Source: Planctomycetota bacterium (GTDB lineage: Bacteria; Planctomycetota; Brocadiia; JAADGH01). Taken from it: 45,116 nucleotides of DNA. Position numbers and translations under genes: made by a program. Location: positions 1-45,116 of the forward strand of contig JAADGH010000221.1 in assembly GCA_013152475.1 (NCBI GenBank). The letters are read 5' to 3'. Of the stretch, positions 9,501 to 17,600 are shown one piece after another; positions within the stretch are counted from its first letter, which is position 1; each line of letters starts with the position of its first letter. The notes beneath the pieces are model-generated. The model was not told where the DNA came from. It worked only from the letters and a program-made list of their open reading frames with translations, and ran no database searches.

Positions 9501-10283
9501 GTTGCAGAAGACGGGGATGTGGCCCTGTTTCGCGGCGGCGACGAGAGAGTCGATGGCCAGCTCGACGGTATTGTCCCCGCCGATCCACATGGCCTGGGCC
9601 CCGCGCGCCACGACGGAATGTGCGGCCTCAAGGACCCCGGAGGAGGAGTCCACCGTCGCCTCGAGGAGGGTGATGCCCAGCTCCTTGCACTTGGCCCGCG
9701 CCTTGATGACGCACGCCTCCGAGCAGGACTCGGCGGCGTTCCAGACCACACCGACGGTCTTCAGCCCGGGGTACATCTGCACGGCGATATCGAACGCCCG
9801 CTCGACGGGCTGGAACGTGCCGATGCCGACGAGGTGCTTCGGGTGATCGAGGGGGTTCTTCCGGCTGATGCCGACTCCAGCGCCGAAGGGGTCCGTCACC
9901 GCGCCGAAGACATGGACCGCCTTGCCCGCCTTGTTGGCGTTGGCCACGGCCTGGAGGCAGGGGGTGCTGGAGGTCATGACGACGGGGAACCTGCCGTCGG
10001 TGATGGTCTTGGCGATCTGGTTCGCCGTGGGCATGTCGTTCTCAGCGTTGAAGCGCTGGATGTGGATCGTCCGGTCCTCCACGAAGCCCTCGTTGGCGAG
10101 GCCCTGGATCATGCCGGCGACGTTCTGGTCCATTACCGGCCGGGACGAGTACTGGAGGATGGCGATGCGGGGAACCTGCCCCGTCCGCTTCGTCCGCCGA
10201 TTCAGGTCGGAGAAGAGGAGGATGGCCGAGGAGGCGATGATGAGCGAGAAGCCGAGTGCAAGTCGTCGCAGTGCAAGCCACAT
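6549..10283 (-). CDS. membrane-anchored protein with four tandem ABC-type substrate-binding domains
   Basis: 1244 residues. Residues 8-25 are one hydrophobic segment without a clear signal-peptidase site, so a membrane anchor with the rest outside is likely. Four homologous copies of the ABC_sub_bind fold (PF04392 type, TrpX-like) follow at about 38-330, 361-650, 664-940 and 949-1244. Each starts with a strand such as RIAILQYSS, has a T-P-C/T-L-x-A motif (near residues 107, 431, 733 and 1018), a VxTVGTLxNxxExNS-type hinge region and a GDN or related DN site (236, 554, 858 and 1142). Single-domain members are about 330 residues and work with a permease and ATPase; neither is encoded here. An AAGGAG site lies about 11 nt before the ATG. 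It forms a two-gene unit with the STAS protein, which suggests ligand sensing or scavenging rather than ordinary transport. Confidence 0.85.
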   Translation of the reverse strand: MWLALRRLALGFSLIIASSAILLFSDLNRRTKRTGQVPRIAILQYSSRPVMDQNVAGMIQGLANEGFVEDRTIHIQRFNAENDMPTANQIAKTITDGRFPVVMTSSTPCLQAVANANKAGKAVHVFGAVTDPFGAGVGISRKNPLDHPKHLVGIGTFQPVERAFDIAVQMYPGLKTVGVVWNAAESCSEACVIKARAKCKELGITLLEATVDSSSGVLEAAHSVVARGAQAMWIGGDNTVELAIDSLVAAAKQGHIPVFCNNPGIVDRGLIFGLGANYFEVGVIAGELAGKILRGTDPASIPIKDVAPERLILNTTALTGLKDPWTIPPDLFAKADGVYGPDGLQMKEDKTAQKPRPGRTYKIGVVYFAPDPGWDIIMEGLVDALQERGFVEGQNLDIRKAHANGEIANITPILQNYDNSDVDLIVTMTTPCLTAACTTVKRKPVVFSYVYDPVTAGAGKSMADHLPNVTGVGSFPPVEDTLAMMRALVPGLKTVGTLYNTSEANSRKVVSVARSRFKKQGIRLEEISISNSSEVFQAAQVLTQKDIDVLWISGDNTALMAFEGIVKATSSARLPLVINDFEFVEKGALAACGIGLYQPGHAAGILAARVLLGEKPASIPMQNVTEKRVGVNFDIAEKIGITFPKAILKEACLFVGLRSRLARPAKIALVQVVDNPVMDKACQGVIKAIQDAGLKQGRDFTIERMNAQGEPAQLPMIMASVKSKGVDLLVTAGTPTLLAAAKAVSDIPIVFTVASDPKALGIFQGGQRPPNITGVYDDPPVDRLIALAIERQPFLATVGTIWDPAEPNSEISVKKLRRVCKEKKLALCEVTANSTSELTAAAESLCAQGANIIVVSADNLVTTGFAAIVQVARKHNVPIYATEIGLVDAGATAAIGDDYADWGKQSGLLAAKILAGVKPADLPLEKTAVQRTVIAEKPKPQVAGQKKKWKMFLVRYSDSPLAEDATRGVHDGLKQAGLTEGTDFTLKIESAQGDIATLNTIFAAIKSEGADMVMTFSTPTLQAAVHKFDKTPIVFSVVANAIVAGAGKSTTDHRPNVTGITTEGAFDLMPALLKECMPNVKRVGTLFTPGEANSVYNKEELRGYLKQSGIELVDVPVNSSAEVVESAMSLCSKKIDAVCQCLDNLTSASFPSIARAAGKAKLPVFGFVSEQAKQGAVLCLARDYYDAGVEGALVAARVIRGEDPAKIPIENLKKATLIVNLNQARKVNVTIPESVIKRADKVIQ

Positions 10284-10328
10284 GGGCAGAGTCTTCTCCT
10301 TGCGGGGCGATGTCGTATTGGAGCGCCT

Positions 10329-10357
10329 ATTCTACCAAAGGAGGTGTGTTTCGGCAA
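10329..10357 (-). promoter_or_regulatory. sigma70-type promoter of the binding-protein/STAS operon
   Basis: On the minus strand: TTGCCG (10352-10357), 17-nt spacer, TAGAAT (10329-10334). Transcription would start near 10322, about 40 nt before the ATG at 10283. Sequence match only. Confidence 0.55.
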
Positions 10358-10406
10358 GGAAACTTGTGATCGGGAAAATCGGGGCCCGCAACCGACGCCG
10401 AGAGAG

Positions 10407-11438
10407 CTACCCGTCCCCCACACCGGCCACGGAGGTCGAGGTCCCGGCGGGGTATTCGTGCATAATGGTCTGGGCCGCCGCGCCGTAGTGCTCGGCCAGG
10501 CCCATGAGATGTTTCCGAGGAAAGTCTGCGGGCAGCGCCTCCAGCGAGGATCGCGCGGCCGCGAAGTGCTCCCCGGCGGCGCTCGCAGCGGCCTCGATGG
10601 CGCCGGACTTCTTGGCCAGGTCGACGACCTTTTCCACATCCCCCCCGTTGTCCGATTCACTGGTCCTCAGAATCGTCTCCCGGACCTCTTGGGTAGGCAT
10701 GGCATCGCGAAGCAGCAGGACGGGGAGCGTAAACCGGCCGGAGGCCAGGTCCGTGCCGACGGTCTTTCCGGTCTTGGCCTTTGAGCCGATCAGGTCGAGG
10801 ACGTCGTCGAGGATCTGGTAGGCGACCCCGAAGCGGAAGCCATAGTCGAGTAATGCGGACGAGGCGGTCTCGTCCGCGCCCGCCGCCGTCCCGCCGATCT
10901 GGGCCGCAGCGGCGAAGAGCGCCGCGGTCTTCTTGCGAACGATCTCGATATAGGCCTCGCGGGACAGGTCGAGATTGTAGCGTGCGTGGTACTGCATGGC
11001 CTCGCCCTCCACCACTTGGGAGACGAGCGGCGGGGCCAGCTCGCGCGCGGCGGCAATAGGCGTGCACGTGAGAATGGAGAAGGCCCGTGCCAGGAGGAAG
11101 TCGCCGTAGAGGACGGCAATCGTGTCACCCCAGCGGGAGCGGATCGTCGCGGATTTTCTTCGCAGGCCCGCTGAATCGATCACGTCGTCGTGGGCCAGGG
11201 AGGCCGCATGGAGCAGCTCCAGCGCCCCGGCGAGGCGGATGTGCTCCTCGGTGATCCTGCCAAAGGCCCGCGCCGACAGGAGAAAGATCGTCGGGCGGAG
11301 GAACTTGCCGTGTTGCCGGAGTGCGTGGCGGGAGATGTCCTCGAACATGGGAAAGTCCGAGGCGACCTTCTCCACGAGAAAGTCGATCACCGCATCCAGC
11401 TCGTTTAGAACGGGGGATTGAAGCGCATTGAGATCCAA
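10407..11438 (-). CDS. long-chain polyprenyl diphosphate synthase
   Basis: 343 residues, in the IspB/HepT-type trans-prenyltransferase family. It condenses isopentenyl diphosphate onto an allylic primer to make the side chain of quinones or a similar lipid carrier. Both aspartate-rich Mg-binding motifs are present: DDVID (residues 84-88) after the LLHAASLAH helix, and DDVLD (211-215), plus the GKxLRP region near residue 45 and KTVGTDL after the second motif. The start is TTG at 11438, selected because AAGGA lies 6 nt upstream and the following residues match the family N-terminus. A promoter at 11484-11512 fits this start. Product chain length cannot be read from sequence. The last ~15 residues are a non-conserved tail. 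Confidence 0.9.
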   Translation of the reverse strand: MDLNALQSPVLNELDAVIDFLVEKVASDFPMFEDISRHALRQHGKFLRPTIFLLSARAFGRITEEHIRLAGALELLHAASLAHDDVIDSAGLRRKSATIRSRWGDTIAVLYGDFLLARAFSILTCTPIAAARELAPPLVSQVVEGEAMQYHARYNLDLSREAYIEIVRKKTAALFAAAAQIGGTAAGADETASSALLDYGFRFGVAYQILDDVLDLIGSKAKTGKTVGTDLASGRFTLPVLLLRDAMPTQEVRETILRTSESDNGGDVEKVVDLAKKSGAIEAAASAAGEHFAAARSSLEALPADFPRKHLMGLAEHYGAAAQTIMHEYPAGTSTSVAGVGDG

Positions 11439-11483
11439 CAGGATTCCTTCACTCGGGCAGACTCATACCCAGTCCATCTCTTT

Positions 11484-11512
11484 ATCTTAGCCTACCTGTT
11501 TTCCGGGGTCAA
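11484..11512 (-). promoter_or_regulatory. sigma70-type promoter of the polyprenyl synthase gene
   Basis: Minus strand: TTGACC (11507-11512), 17-nt spacer, TAAGAT (11484-11489). The start of transcription would be near 11477, giving a leader of about 40 nt to the TTG codon. The -35 hexamer is the last six bases of a dispersed repeat copy. Confidence 0.5.
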
Positions 11513-11630
11513 GGACATTCGCCGGGAGGAGTTTCCCCATGACCTCTGCGGTGTCATCGCGAGGAGCCTCTTTCGCGGATGCGGAAAGGGATCCCTCGCT
11601 GCGCTTGGAACAGGCTCCGCGATCTCATCC
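11507..11630 (-). repeat. dispersed promoter-end repeat, copy B (near full length)
   Basis: Read on the minus strand this begins GGATGAGATCGCGG and ends TTGACC. It aligns over its whole length with the copy at 35644-35766: shared blocks include CCTGTTCC, CTTTCCGCATCCGCGAA, CCTCGCGATG and ATGGGGAAA. Its last 58 bp also match 42307-42364. The rest of the gene-free stretch 11439-11770 holds the promoter above and, at 11631-11770, nothing I can interpret. Confidence 0.8.
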
Positions 11631-11770
11631 ATCCCCCCAGCGCGTTTGCCGATGCCGTCGGTCAGAATACGGTGATGGGCGTCACCGCCGGGCTCAGCGA
11701 CAACCGCGCGCCCTTCCGCCATCCGATATGGAAGAGGCGCGATGCCTTGGGCTGACGTGACGCATGGCGG

Positions 11771-12562
11771 TCAGGATGGACTCTCGACAGGCGTCTGCGG
11801 GATGAAGGAGCGGCCGAGGAGGGAAACCAGGAGGAACGCCACAGCAGCAAGGAGGAGGAACCCGCCGAAGACATATCCGTTGCGCCCGTGGATCATCACA
11901 AGCTGCTGGAAATCGGTGATCTCCTTCTCGACGAGATTCGCCCACTTCTGGTTGAGCTCCTCACGTTTCGCCTCGGTGAGTTTGTTTTCCCTTTCGAAAT
12001 GGCGAAACTCCAGGAGCAGCGCGGCGGCGCCTTCCCCATATTGTGCGGCCATGCGGGAGGTGACGTAGTACTCCATCTGCTGCGTGATGGCGGCCAGGGC
12101 CTCGGCGTCGGACGGCCCTTTCCCTTCCGCCCGCCGGGCCTTCAGATCGCGAACGTATCGGACGCAGGCCGGGCCGTACTTCGCGGCGGCGAAGGGGTCG
12201 GGGATCATGACCAGCTTCTCGACAATTTCTCGTTCCCGTTCCAGCATCGCGGTGAACTCCGCTTCCACGTCGGTGAGGCTCTTGCTCGAAACACTCCCGG
12301 GAACTCTGCCGTGGGAGAGCCGCTGCGCAAAGATCGTCCCCCCGAAGACCAGCCACGTGGCCCGCGTCATCAGCCGCCGGGCGTCATCCCGCCGTGCAGG
12401 GTCGGCTGCCGTCGCCCCCAGGGCCGGGGCGATGCTGCAGCGCGAGTAAAGAGACGACCCCAGGAACCAGGCGGCGGCCAGGAAGAAAACGAGCGACGCA
12501 ACCCGGAGGGGATTGCGGGGCTTGCTTTCGCGGGCTTCTCTCTTTTTCGCGGGATCGGTCAT
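11771..12562 (-). CDS. hypothetical two-TM protein
   Basis: 263 residues, not recognised. A basic N-terminus (about 20 residues) is followed by a membrane segment at about 22-40. A mostly helical, charged region of about 190 residues then contains a likely coiled coil (MLEREREIVEKL and HFERENKLTEAKREELNQK regions), and a second membrane segment lies at about 230-250. With both ends cytoplasmic, the helical loop would lie on the outer face of the inner membrane. It starts 21 nt after the cysteine desulfurase stop, so it is the third gene of the thioredoxin/desulfurase unit. No enzymatic motif is seen. Confidence 0.65.
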   Translation of the reverse strand: MTDPAKKREARESKPRNPLRVASLVFFLAAAWFLGSSLYSRCSIAPALGATAADPARRDDARRLMTRATWLVFGGTIFAQRLSHGRVPGSVSSKSLTDVEAEFTAMLEREREIVEKLVMIPDPFAAAKYGPACVRYVRDLKARRAEGKGPSDAEALAAITQQMEYYVTSRMAAQYGEGAAALLLEFRHFERENKLTEAKREELNQKWANLVEKEITDFQQLVMIHGRNGYVFGGFLLLAAVAFLLVSLLGRSFIPQTPVESPS

Positions 12563-12583
12563 GGTCTCAGAGGGTAACCTGCC

Positions 12584-13786
12584 TCACTTGCTCGGATAGG
12601 TGGGGGACATCTTCCGGAGCATGTCCACAATCCTCGGGAAGCACTCGACGACGTGATCCACATGGGCCTCGGTGTTGCCCGCGCCGAGACTGAAGCGGAT
12701 CGACCCGTGGGCCTGCTCGTGGGAGAGCCCCATGGCCAAGAGTACATGCGACGGGTCAAGGGTCCCCGCCGTGCAGGCCGAGCCGCTCGATGCGCATATC
12801 CGGTCCATATCCAGCGACAGCAGCATCGCCTCGCCCTCCACTCCATCGACGGTGATGGCCAGGTTGCCGGGCACGCGCTCGGCGGGGTGTCCGACGACCT
12901 GGATGTTTTTGATTCGGTCCAGCAGTCCGTCGCGAAGCCTGTCGCGGAGGGCATGGATGCGCTTGGCCTCCTCGGCCATGTTGGCAAGGGCCAGCTCGGC
13001 GGCCTTGCCCATTCCGATGATACCGGGGACGTTGTGGGTGCCGCCGCGGATGTTCCGCTCCTGCGATCCGCCCTGGTGTAGAGGGGCGATGAGCTTCGGC
13101 TCGGCCATGAACAGGGCGCCGACGCCCTTGGGGCCGTAGAACTTGTGGGCCGAGAACGAGAGCAGGTCACACTGGAGCTGTTCCACGTCGATCTCGATCT
13201 TGCCGGCCGTCTGGGCGGCATTGGTGTGGAACAGAACGCCGCGTTCGCGGGCGATGGCGCCGATGTCGGCGATGGGGTTGATGGTTCCGACCTCTATATT
13301 CCCGTGGCCGACGGTGATGAGGATTGTCTTTTCGGTGATGGCCGATTTTACATCGTCCGGCGAGACGACGCCGTGACGGTCGACGGGGAGCACGGTGACC
13401 TCAACGCCCTGCTTTTCGAGCTGCTTGCAGGGATCGAGGATGCTGCTGTGCTCGGTGGCAGAGGTGATGATGTGGCGGCCCTTGCTGCGGAGCTTGAGGG
13501 CGGCGCCCTTGACGGCCCAGTTGTTGGCCTCGGTGGCGCCGCTGGTGAAGTAAATATGCTTCGCCCGAGCGCCGATCAGCCTTGATGTCTGCAGACGGGC
13601 CTCCTGCACGCACTCGGCGGCCTGCTGGCCGAGGGAATAGATCTGGGAGGGGCTGCCAAAGCGCTCGGAGAAGAAAGGCATCATCTCCCGCAGGACATCC
13701 GGGTGGACGGGAGTGGTGGTGGCATGGTCCATATAGACAAGGCCTGAGGCGTTTGGGTTCGCCTCAGGCATTGGTGACGATTTCAT
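12584..13786 (-). CDS. cysteine desulfurase, NifS/IscS family
   Basis: 400 residues. A PLP enzyme that takes sulfur from cysteine for Fe-S clusters or thio-modified tRNA. Visible: YMDHATTTPVHP near the start, TSGATEANN, the PLP lysine Lys215 in SFSAHKFYGPKG, RGGTHN, and the catalytic cysteine Cys338 in SSGSACTAG (short-loop, group I type). The residue that normally salt-bridges the PLP ring nitrogen, Asp in HTDAAQ, reads Asn in HTNAAQ (codon AAT), which is unusual. The frame is open to a GTG at 13804 directly after the thioredoxin stop, but the ATG at 13786 has GAGGGG about 10 nt upstream and is preferred. No IscU or other assembly genes are nearby. Confidence 0.9.
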   Translation of the reverse strand: MKSSPMPEANPNASGLVYMDHATTTPVHPDVLREMMPFFSERFGSPSQIYSLGQQAAECVQEARLQTSRLIGARAKHIYFTSGATEANNWAVKGAALKLRSKGRHIITSATEHSSILDPCKQLEKQGVEVTVLPVDRHGVVSPDDVKSAITEKTILITVGHGNIEVGTINPIADIGAIARERGVLFHTNAAQTAGKIEIDVEQLQCDLLSFSAHKFYGPKGVGALFMAEPKLIAPLHQGGSQERNIRGGTHNVPGIIGMGKAAELALANMAEEAKRIHALRDRLRDGLLDRIKNIQVVGHPAERVPGNLAITVDGVEGEAMLLSLDMDRICASSGSACTAGTLDPSHVLLAMGLSHEQAHGSIRFSLGAGNTEAHVDHVVECFPRIVDMLRKMSPTYPSK

Positions 13787-13804
13787 TGCGGCTTGTCCCC
13801 TCAC

Positions 13805-14173
13805 CTAACGGGCGGTTCGGGCGCGACGCCGCGGCCGCGGCACGGGTTCGAGAAGGCCCTCCAGGGTGGAAATCAATCGGGTCTTGCCGAACTTTCCGGT
13901 AAGACGGTCGAGCTCTTCTCCACCGCGGAAGAACAGGATAGCCGGTGTGTTGAGCACATTGCATCGGACGGCGGTTTCGGCGCTTCGATCGATGTCGATC
14001 CGACGGGTCCTGAGTTGGCCGGGATATCGCGTGGCCAGTTCGTCCACGAGGGGGATCATTTTCTGCGATTCCCCGCACCAGTCCGACACGAAATCGATCA
14101 TGACAAGGATGTTGCCCGCAATCGTTTCCTCTTCGAAGCTTTCATCCGTGATTTGAACCACCGGATCGGCCAT
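13805..14173 (-). CDS. thioredoxin-fold protein with CGES active site
   Basis: 122 residues of a single thioredoxin domain: VMIDFVSDWC strand and helix, the cis-proline block NTPAILFF, and the closing GLLE helix. The active site reads WCGES (Cys33, Ser36) instead of WCGPC, so it cannot form the usual intramolecular disulfide; a monothiol, trapping or structural role is likely. A GGAGA site 7 nt upstream decides the ATG at 14173 over an in-frame ATG 21 nt earlier. It is the first gene of an operon with the cysteine desulfurase, which suggests a role in sulfur or persulfide handling (inference). The arginine-rich tail is not part of the fold. Confidence 0.85.
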   Translation of the reverse strand: MADPVVQITDESFEEETIAGNILVMIDFVSDWCGESQKMIPLVDELATRYPGQLRTRRIDIDRSAETAVRCNVLNTPAILFFRGGEELDRLTGKFGKTRLISTLEGLLEPVPRPRRRARTAR

Positions 14174-14392
14174 CACAGTTTCTCCGTCGATCAAAAGGGT
14201 TTAAGGAACGTACACCCACCTGCCCAATGAAACTGCTTCTATTCGGCTTGCTCCCTTTTCCGACGCCCCGTGAAACGGCGTTCGCCCCCACGCCGTGCAA
14301 AAGACGAAAAAGAACCTGCCCCCGGATCGACCCCTCAACGCTTATTCTTCAGTGTTTCACGGCTGCAAATCACCCTCCGATCCTATCCTACT

Positions 14393-14421
14393 AATATAGC
14401 AATCGCAGCCCTCCGAGTCAA
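14393..14421 (-). promoter_or_regulatory. sigma70-type promoter of the thioredoxin/desulfurase operon
   Basis: Minus strand: TTGACT (14416-14421), 17-nt spacer, TATATT (14393-14398). The start would be near 14386, giving an untranslated leader of about 210 nt before the thioredoxin ATG. Confidence 0.6.
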
Positions 14422-14575
14422 CGATATTCTGCTATTTTCAAACGCAAAAGCCTTTGCCAAATTGAGAATGGCGCGGTTTTATGCGGTCCCTTTCGCCCCT
14501 GAAGCGTGCATAAATTGCACGCTATCAATCGGTTAGGCGGTCGTCTTTCGCTTTTTGGCGCTTTTCATTCGAATA

Positions 14576-14605
14576 TTGACGCCATCGGCAAAAATCTGTT
14601 AAATT
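14576..14605 (+). promoter_or_regulatory. sigma70-type promoter immediately before mfd
   Basis: TTGACG (14576-14581), 18-nt spacer, TAAATT (14600-14605). The -10 box ends 6 nt before the mfd ATG at 14612, so the first transcribed base would be at or next to the start codon. No Shine-Dalgarno sequence can fit between them. Confidence 0.55.
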
Positions 14606-14611
14606 CAGGAC

Positions 14612-17600
14612 ATGGACGCTTTGATCCGACAATTGCAGGAAAGCAACGCCTACACCCGGATACTGCCTGGACTGGCAAAGGGAAAGTGTATCTCCGTCGA
14701 TGGGCTCTGGGGGGCGGCGGGGGCCTATCTGACAGCCGCCCTTTCGGTGGACCTGCCCGCCCCCGTGCTGCTGATCGTCGCCCACCTCGACGAGGCCGAG
14801 GAGACGACTGACGACATCAACCTGTTCCGCCCCGGCGCCGCACAGCTCTTCCCCGCCTGGGAAATCCTGCCCGAAGACGACACGCCGCCCGACAGCTACA
14901 TCATCGGCGCGCGCATCACCATCCAGCGCCGGCTTCTCTTCGACCGGGCGAAGCCCCCGGTCATTGTCGCCCCCATCCAGGCCGTCTTGCAGCCTGTCCT
15001 CGCGCCCGGCGCCATGCGCGCGAGCGCGATAACGGTGAAGGTGGGCGACGTCCTGTCCCAACAGAAGCTCATCAAGTGGCTCGACCGACGCCAGTTCGAG
15101 CGAAGCCCTCAGGCAACCCTCCCCGGCGAGTTCGCCCTGCGCGGGGGCATCCTGGATGTGTTCCCCTTCTCCTCCGATGCGCCCTTCCGCATCGAGTTCT
15201 TCGGCGACGAGATCGAGTCGATCCGGGAGTTCGACCCGGAACTGCAGACATCGGACCGGGAGCTCGGCGCGTGCCAGTTGGTCGCCTCGGAGCGGACGAT
15301 TGACCGGGCGGCGCTTGACTCGATCCTCAGCTACCTGCCGGAGGGGTCGGCTATCGCGGTCGTCGATCCCGAGGAGGTGATCTCGCGGGCAGAGAGCAGC
15401 CTCGAACGCCTCGACGAGGGGGCGCGCGGCCTGATGAACACAGTCGAGTCAACCCTGTCCAAGATCGGCCGGCATCCACTCCTCACACTTACCCGTCTGC
15501 CCCTCGCCGATGATCTTCCCCTGCGGAGGCCGCCGCATGAGGTCCATCTCAACATCAACTCCCTCTCGCGATTCGAGCGGGAGATTCAGTCGGCCGTCGA
15601 GGAGCTCGGCAGGATCGTGCAGGATAACGACCGGACCGTGGTGCTTTGCAACAACGACGCCGAGCGCGATCGGCTGGAGAAGTTAATTGAGGGGAAGATC
15701 GCGGACCCGGCGAAACTGTCCCTCGAAATCGGCCGGCTCACGCGGGGGTTCGAGTTTGTCGACCTCAAGCTGGCCGTGCTGCCGCACCACGAGATCTTCC
15801 AGCGTTACCAGCTCCGCCGCCGGACCCGTCCCCGGCCCGCGGGCAAGGCCATCCAATCCTTCCTGGACCTCGAAGTGGGCGACTACGTGGTCCACGTCGC
15901 CCACGGCATCGGCCGCTTCCTCGGCATGGAGATGCTGGAGCAGAAGGGCGAGCGGCAGGAGTTTCTCGCTCTGGAGTATGAGGACCACGTCAAGCTCTAC
16001 GTCCCGGCCTCCAAGATCGAGCTCGTCAGCAAATACATCGGCGGCACGGACCGCCGCCCCCGCCTGAGCAAGATCGGTGGGACGATGTGGCAGCGCCGGA
16101 AGGAACAGGCCCAGGAGGCCGTGGAGGACCTGGCCGCCGAGCTCCTCCGCATCCAGGCCCTCCGCGCCGCGAAAAAGGGCATCCGGTACCCGGAGACCCC
16201 CGACTGGCAGCACGAGTTCGAGGCCGCCTTCATCTACACCGAGACGGACGACCAAGTGGCCGTGTCGGAGGAGATCAAGCACGATATGACCGACGCCCGG
16301 CCCATGGACCGACTGATCTGCGGCGACGTGGGCTACGGCAAGACGGAGCTGGCCATGCGCGCCGCATTCCGAGCCGTCATGGCGGGCAAGCAGGTGGGGG
16401 TCCTCGTACCCACCACCATCCTCGCCCAGCAGCACTTCCGCACCTTCACCGAGCGAATGGCCGATTATCCGATCCGCATCGAGATGCTCAGCCGGTTCCG
16501 TACCAAGAAAGAACAGGGCAAGGTGGTCGAGGATCTCCGCGAGGGAACCGTGGACATTGTCATCGGCACGCACCGCCTGGTCCAGAAGGACGTGGCGTTC
16601 AAGGACCTCGGCCTGGTGATCATCGACGAAGAACAGCGCTTCGGCGTGGTCCACAAGGAGCGCCTCAAGAAGCTGCGCGAGACGGTGGACATCCTCACCC
16701 TCACCGCCACGCCCATCCCCCGGACGCTGCACATGGCGCTGCTCGGCATCCGCGACATCTCGTCGCTCCAGACGCCGCCGCGCGACCGGCTGGCCATCCA
16801 GACCCGCCTGTGGCGGTTCGACCCACACCGCATCCGCCAGGCCATCCTTCGCGAGCTGGGCCGCGACGGACAGGTCTTCTTTGTGCACAACCGCGTCCAT
16901 AACATCGAGAACGTGGCCCGGACGCTGCGCGATCTCGTCCCCGAGGCAGAGTTCACCATCGCCCACGGCCAGATGTCGGAGCGAACCCTCGAACAGCGGA
17001 TGACAGAGTTCGTCGAGGGCAAGAGCGACGTGCTGGTCTCCACCACGATCATCGAGTCGGGCCTCGACATCCCGAACGCGAACACGATCTTCGTGAACAA
17101 TGCCGACCACTTCGGCCTGGCCGATCTGCACCAGCTCCGCGGGCGCGTCGGCCGATACAAGCATCGCGCGTACGCCTACTTCCTCATGCCCAGGCACGGC
17201 GTCGTGAACCCCGCGGCCGAGAAGCGCCTGAAGGCCATCGAGGAGTTCGCCGACCTCGGCGCGGGGTTTAAGATCGCCATGCGCGACCTGGAGATTCGCG
17301 GCGCGGGCAATATCCTCGGCGCCGAGCAGAGCGGCCACATCCATGCCATCGGCTACGACATGTATTGCCGCCTGCTGGAGGTCGCCGTCCGGCGCGCCCG
17401 GAACGAGGAGGTGCACGAGCGGCCGGACATCTCCATCACCATCGGCCTCACCGCTTTCTTCCCGGAGGGGTACGTCCCCGATGCAAAGCAGAAGATCGAG
17501 ATGTATCGCAAGCTGAGCCGCGTGGAGACGCTGGAGGAGATCGAGTCGGTCCGGCAGGAGTTGCTCGATCGCTTCGGCCCGCTCCCCCGGGAGGCAGAGA

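Larger units (their letters stand above)
14174..14611. other. divergent intergenic region between thioredoxin and mfd
   Basis: 438 bp, more AT-rich than the genes, with no convincing coding frame. It holds one promoter in each direction. The stretch transcribed ahead of thioredoxin (about 210 nt) contains a stem with arms ACGGCGT (14275-14281) and ACGCCGT (14290-14296). No known riboswitch was recognised. Confidence 0.6.

Noticed and set aside
7125-10784. A 1219-codon open frame on the plus strand, antisense to the four-domain binding protein
   Set aside because: No domain is recognisable, the frame mirrors the codon pattern of the minus-strand gene, and four homologous domains on the other strand prove which strand codes. 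High GC content makes such long shadow frames common.
11492-11722. Short frames on either strand inside the 11.5-kb intergenic region
   Set aside because: They lie wholly in the dispersed repeat, and the other copies of the repeat do not keep the frame.
14270-14536. An 88-codon plus-strand frame between thioredoxin and mfd
   Set aside because: No ribosome site or recognisable fold; it overlaps the divergent promoters and has basic low-complexity composition at the start.
15683-17416. A 577-codon frame antisense to mfd
   Set aside because: A shadow of an unmistakable mfd gene.
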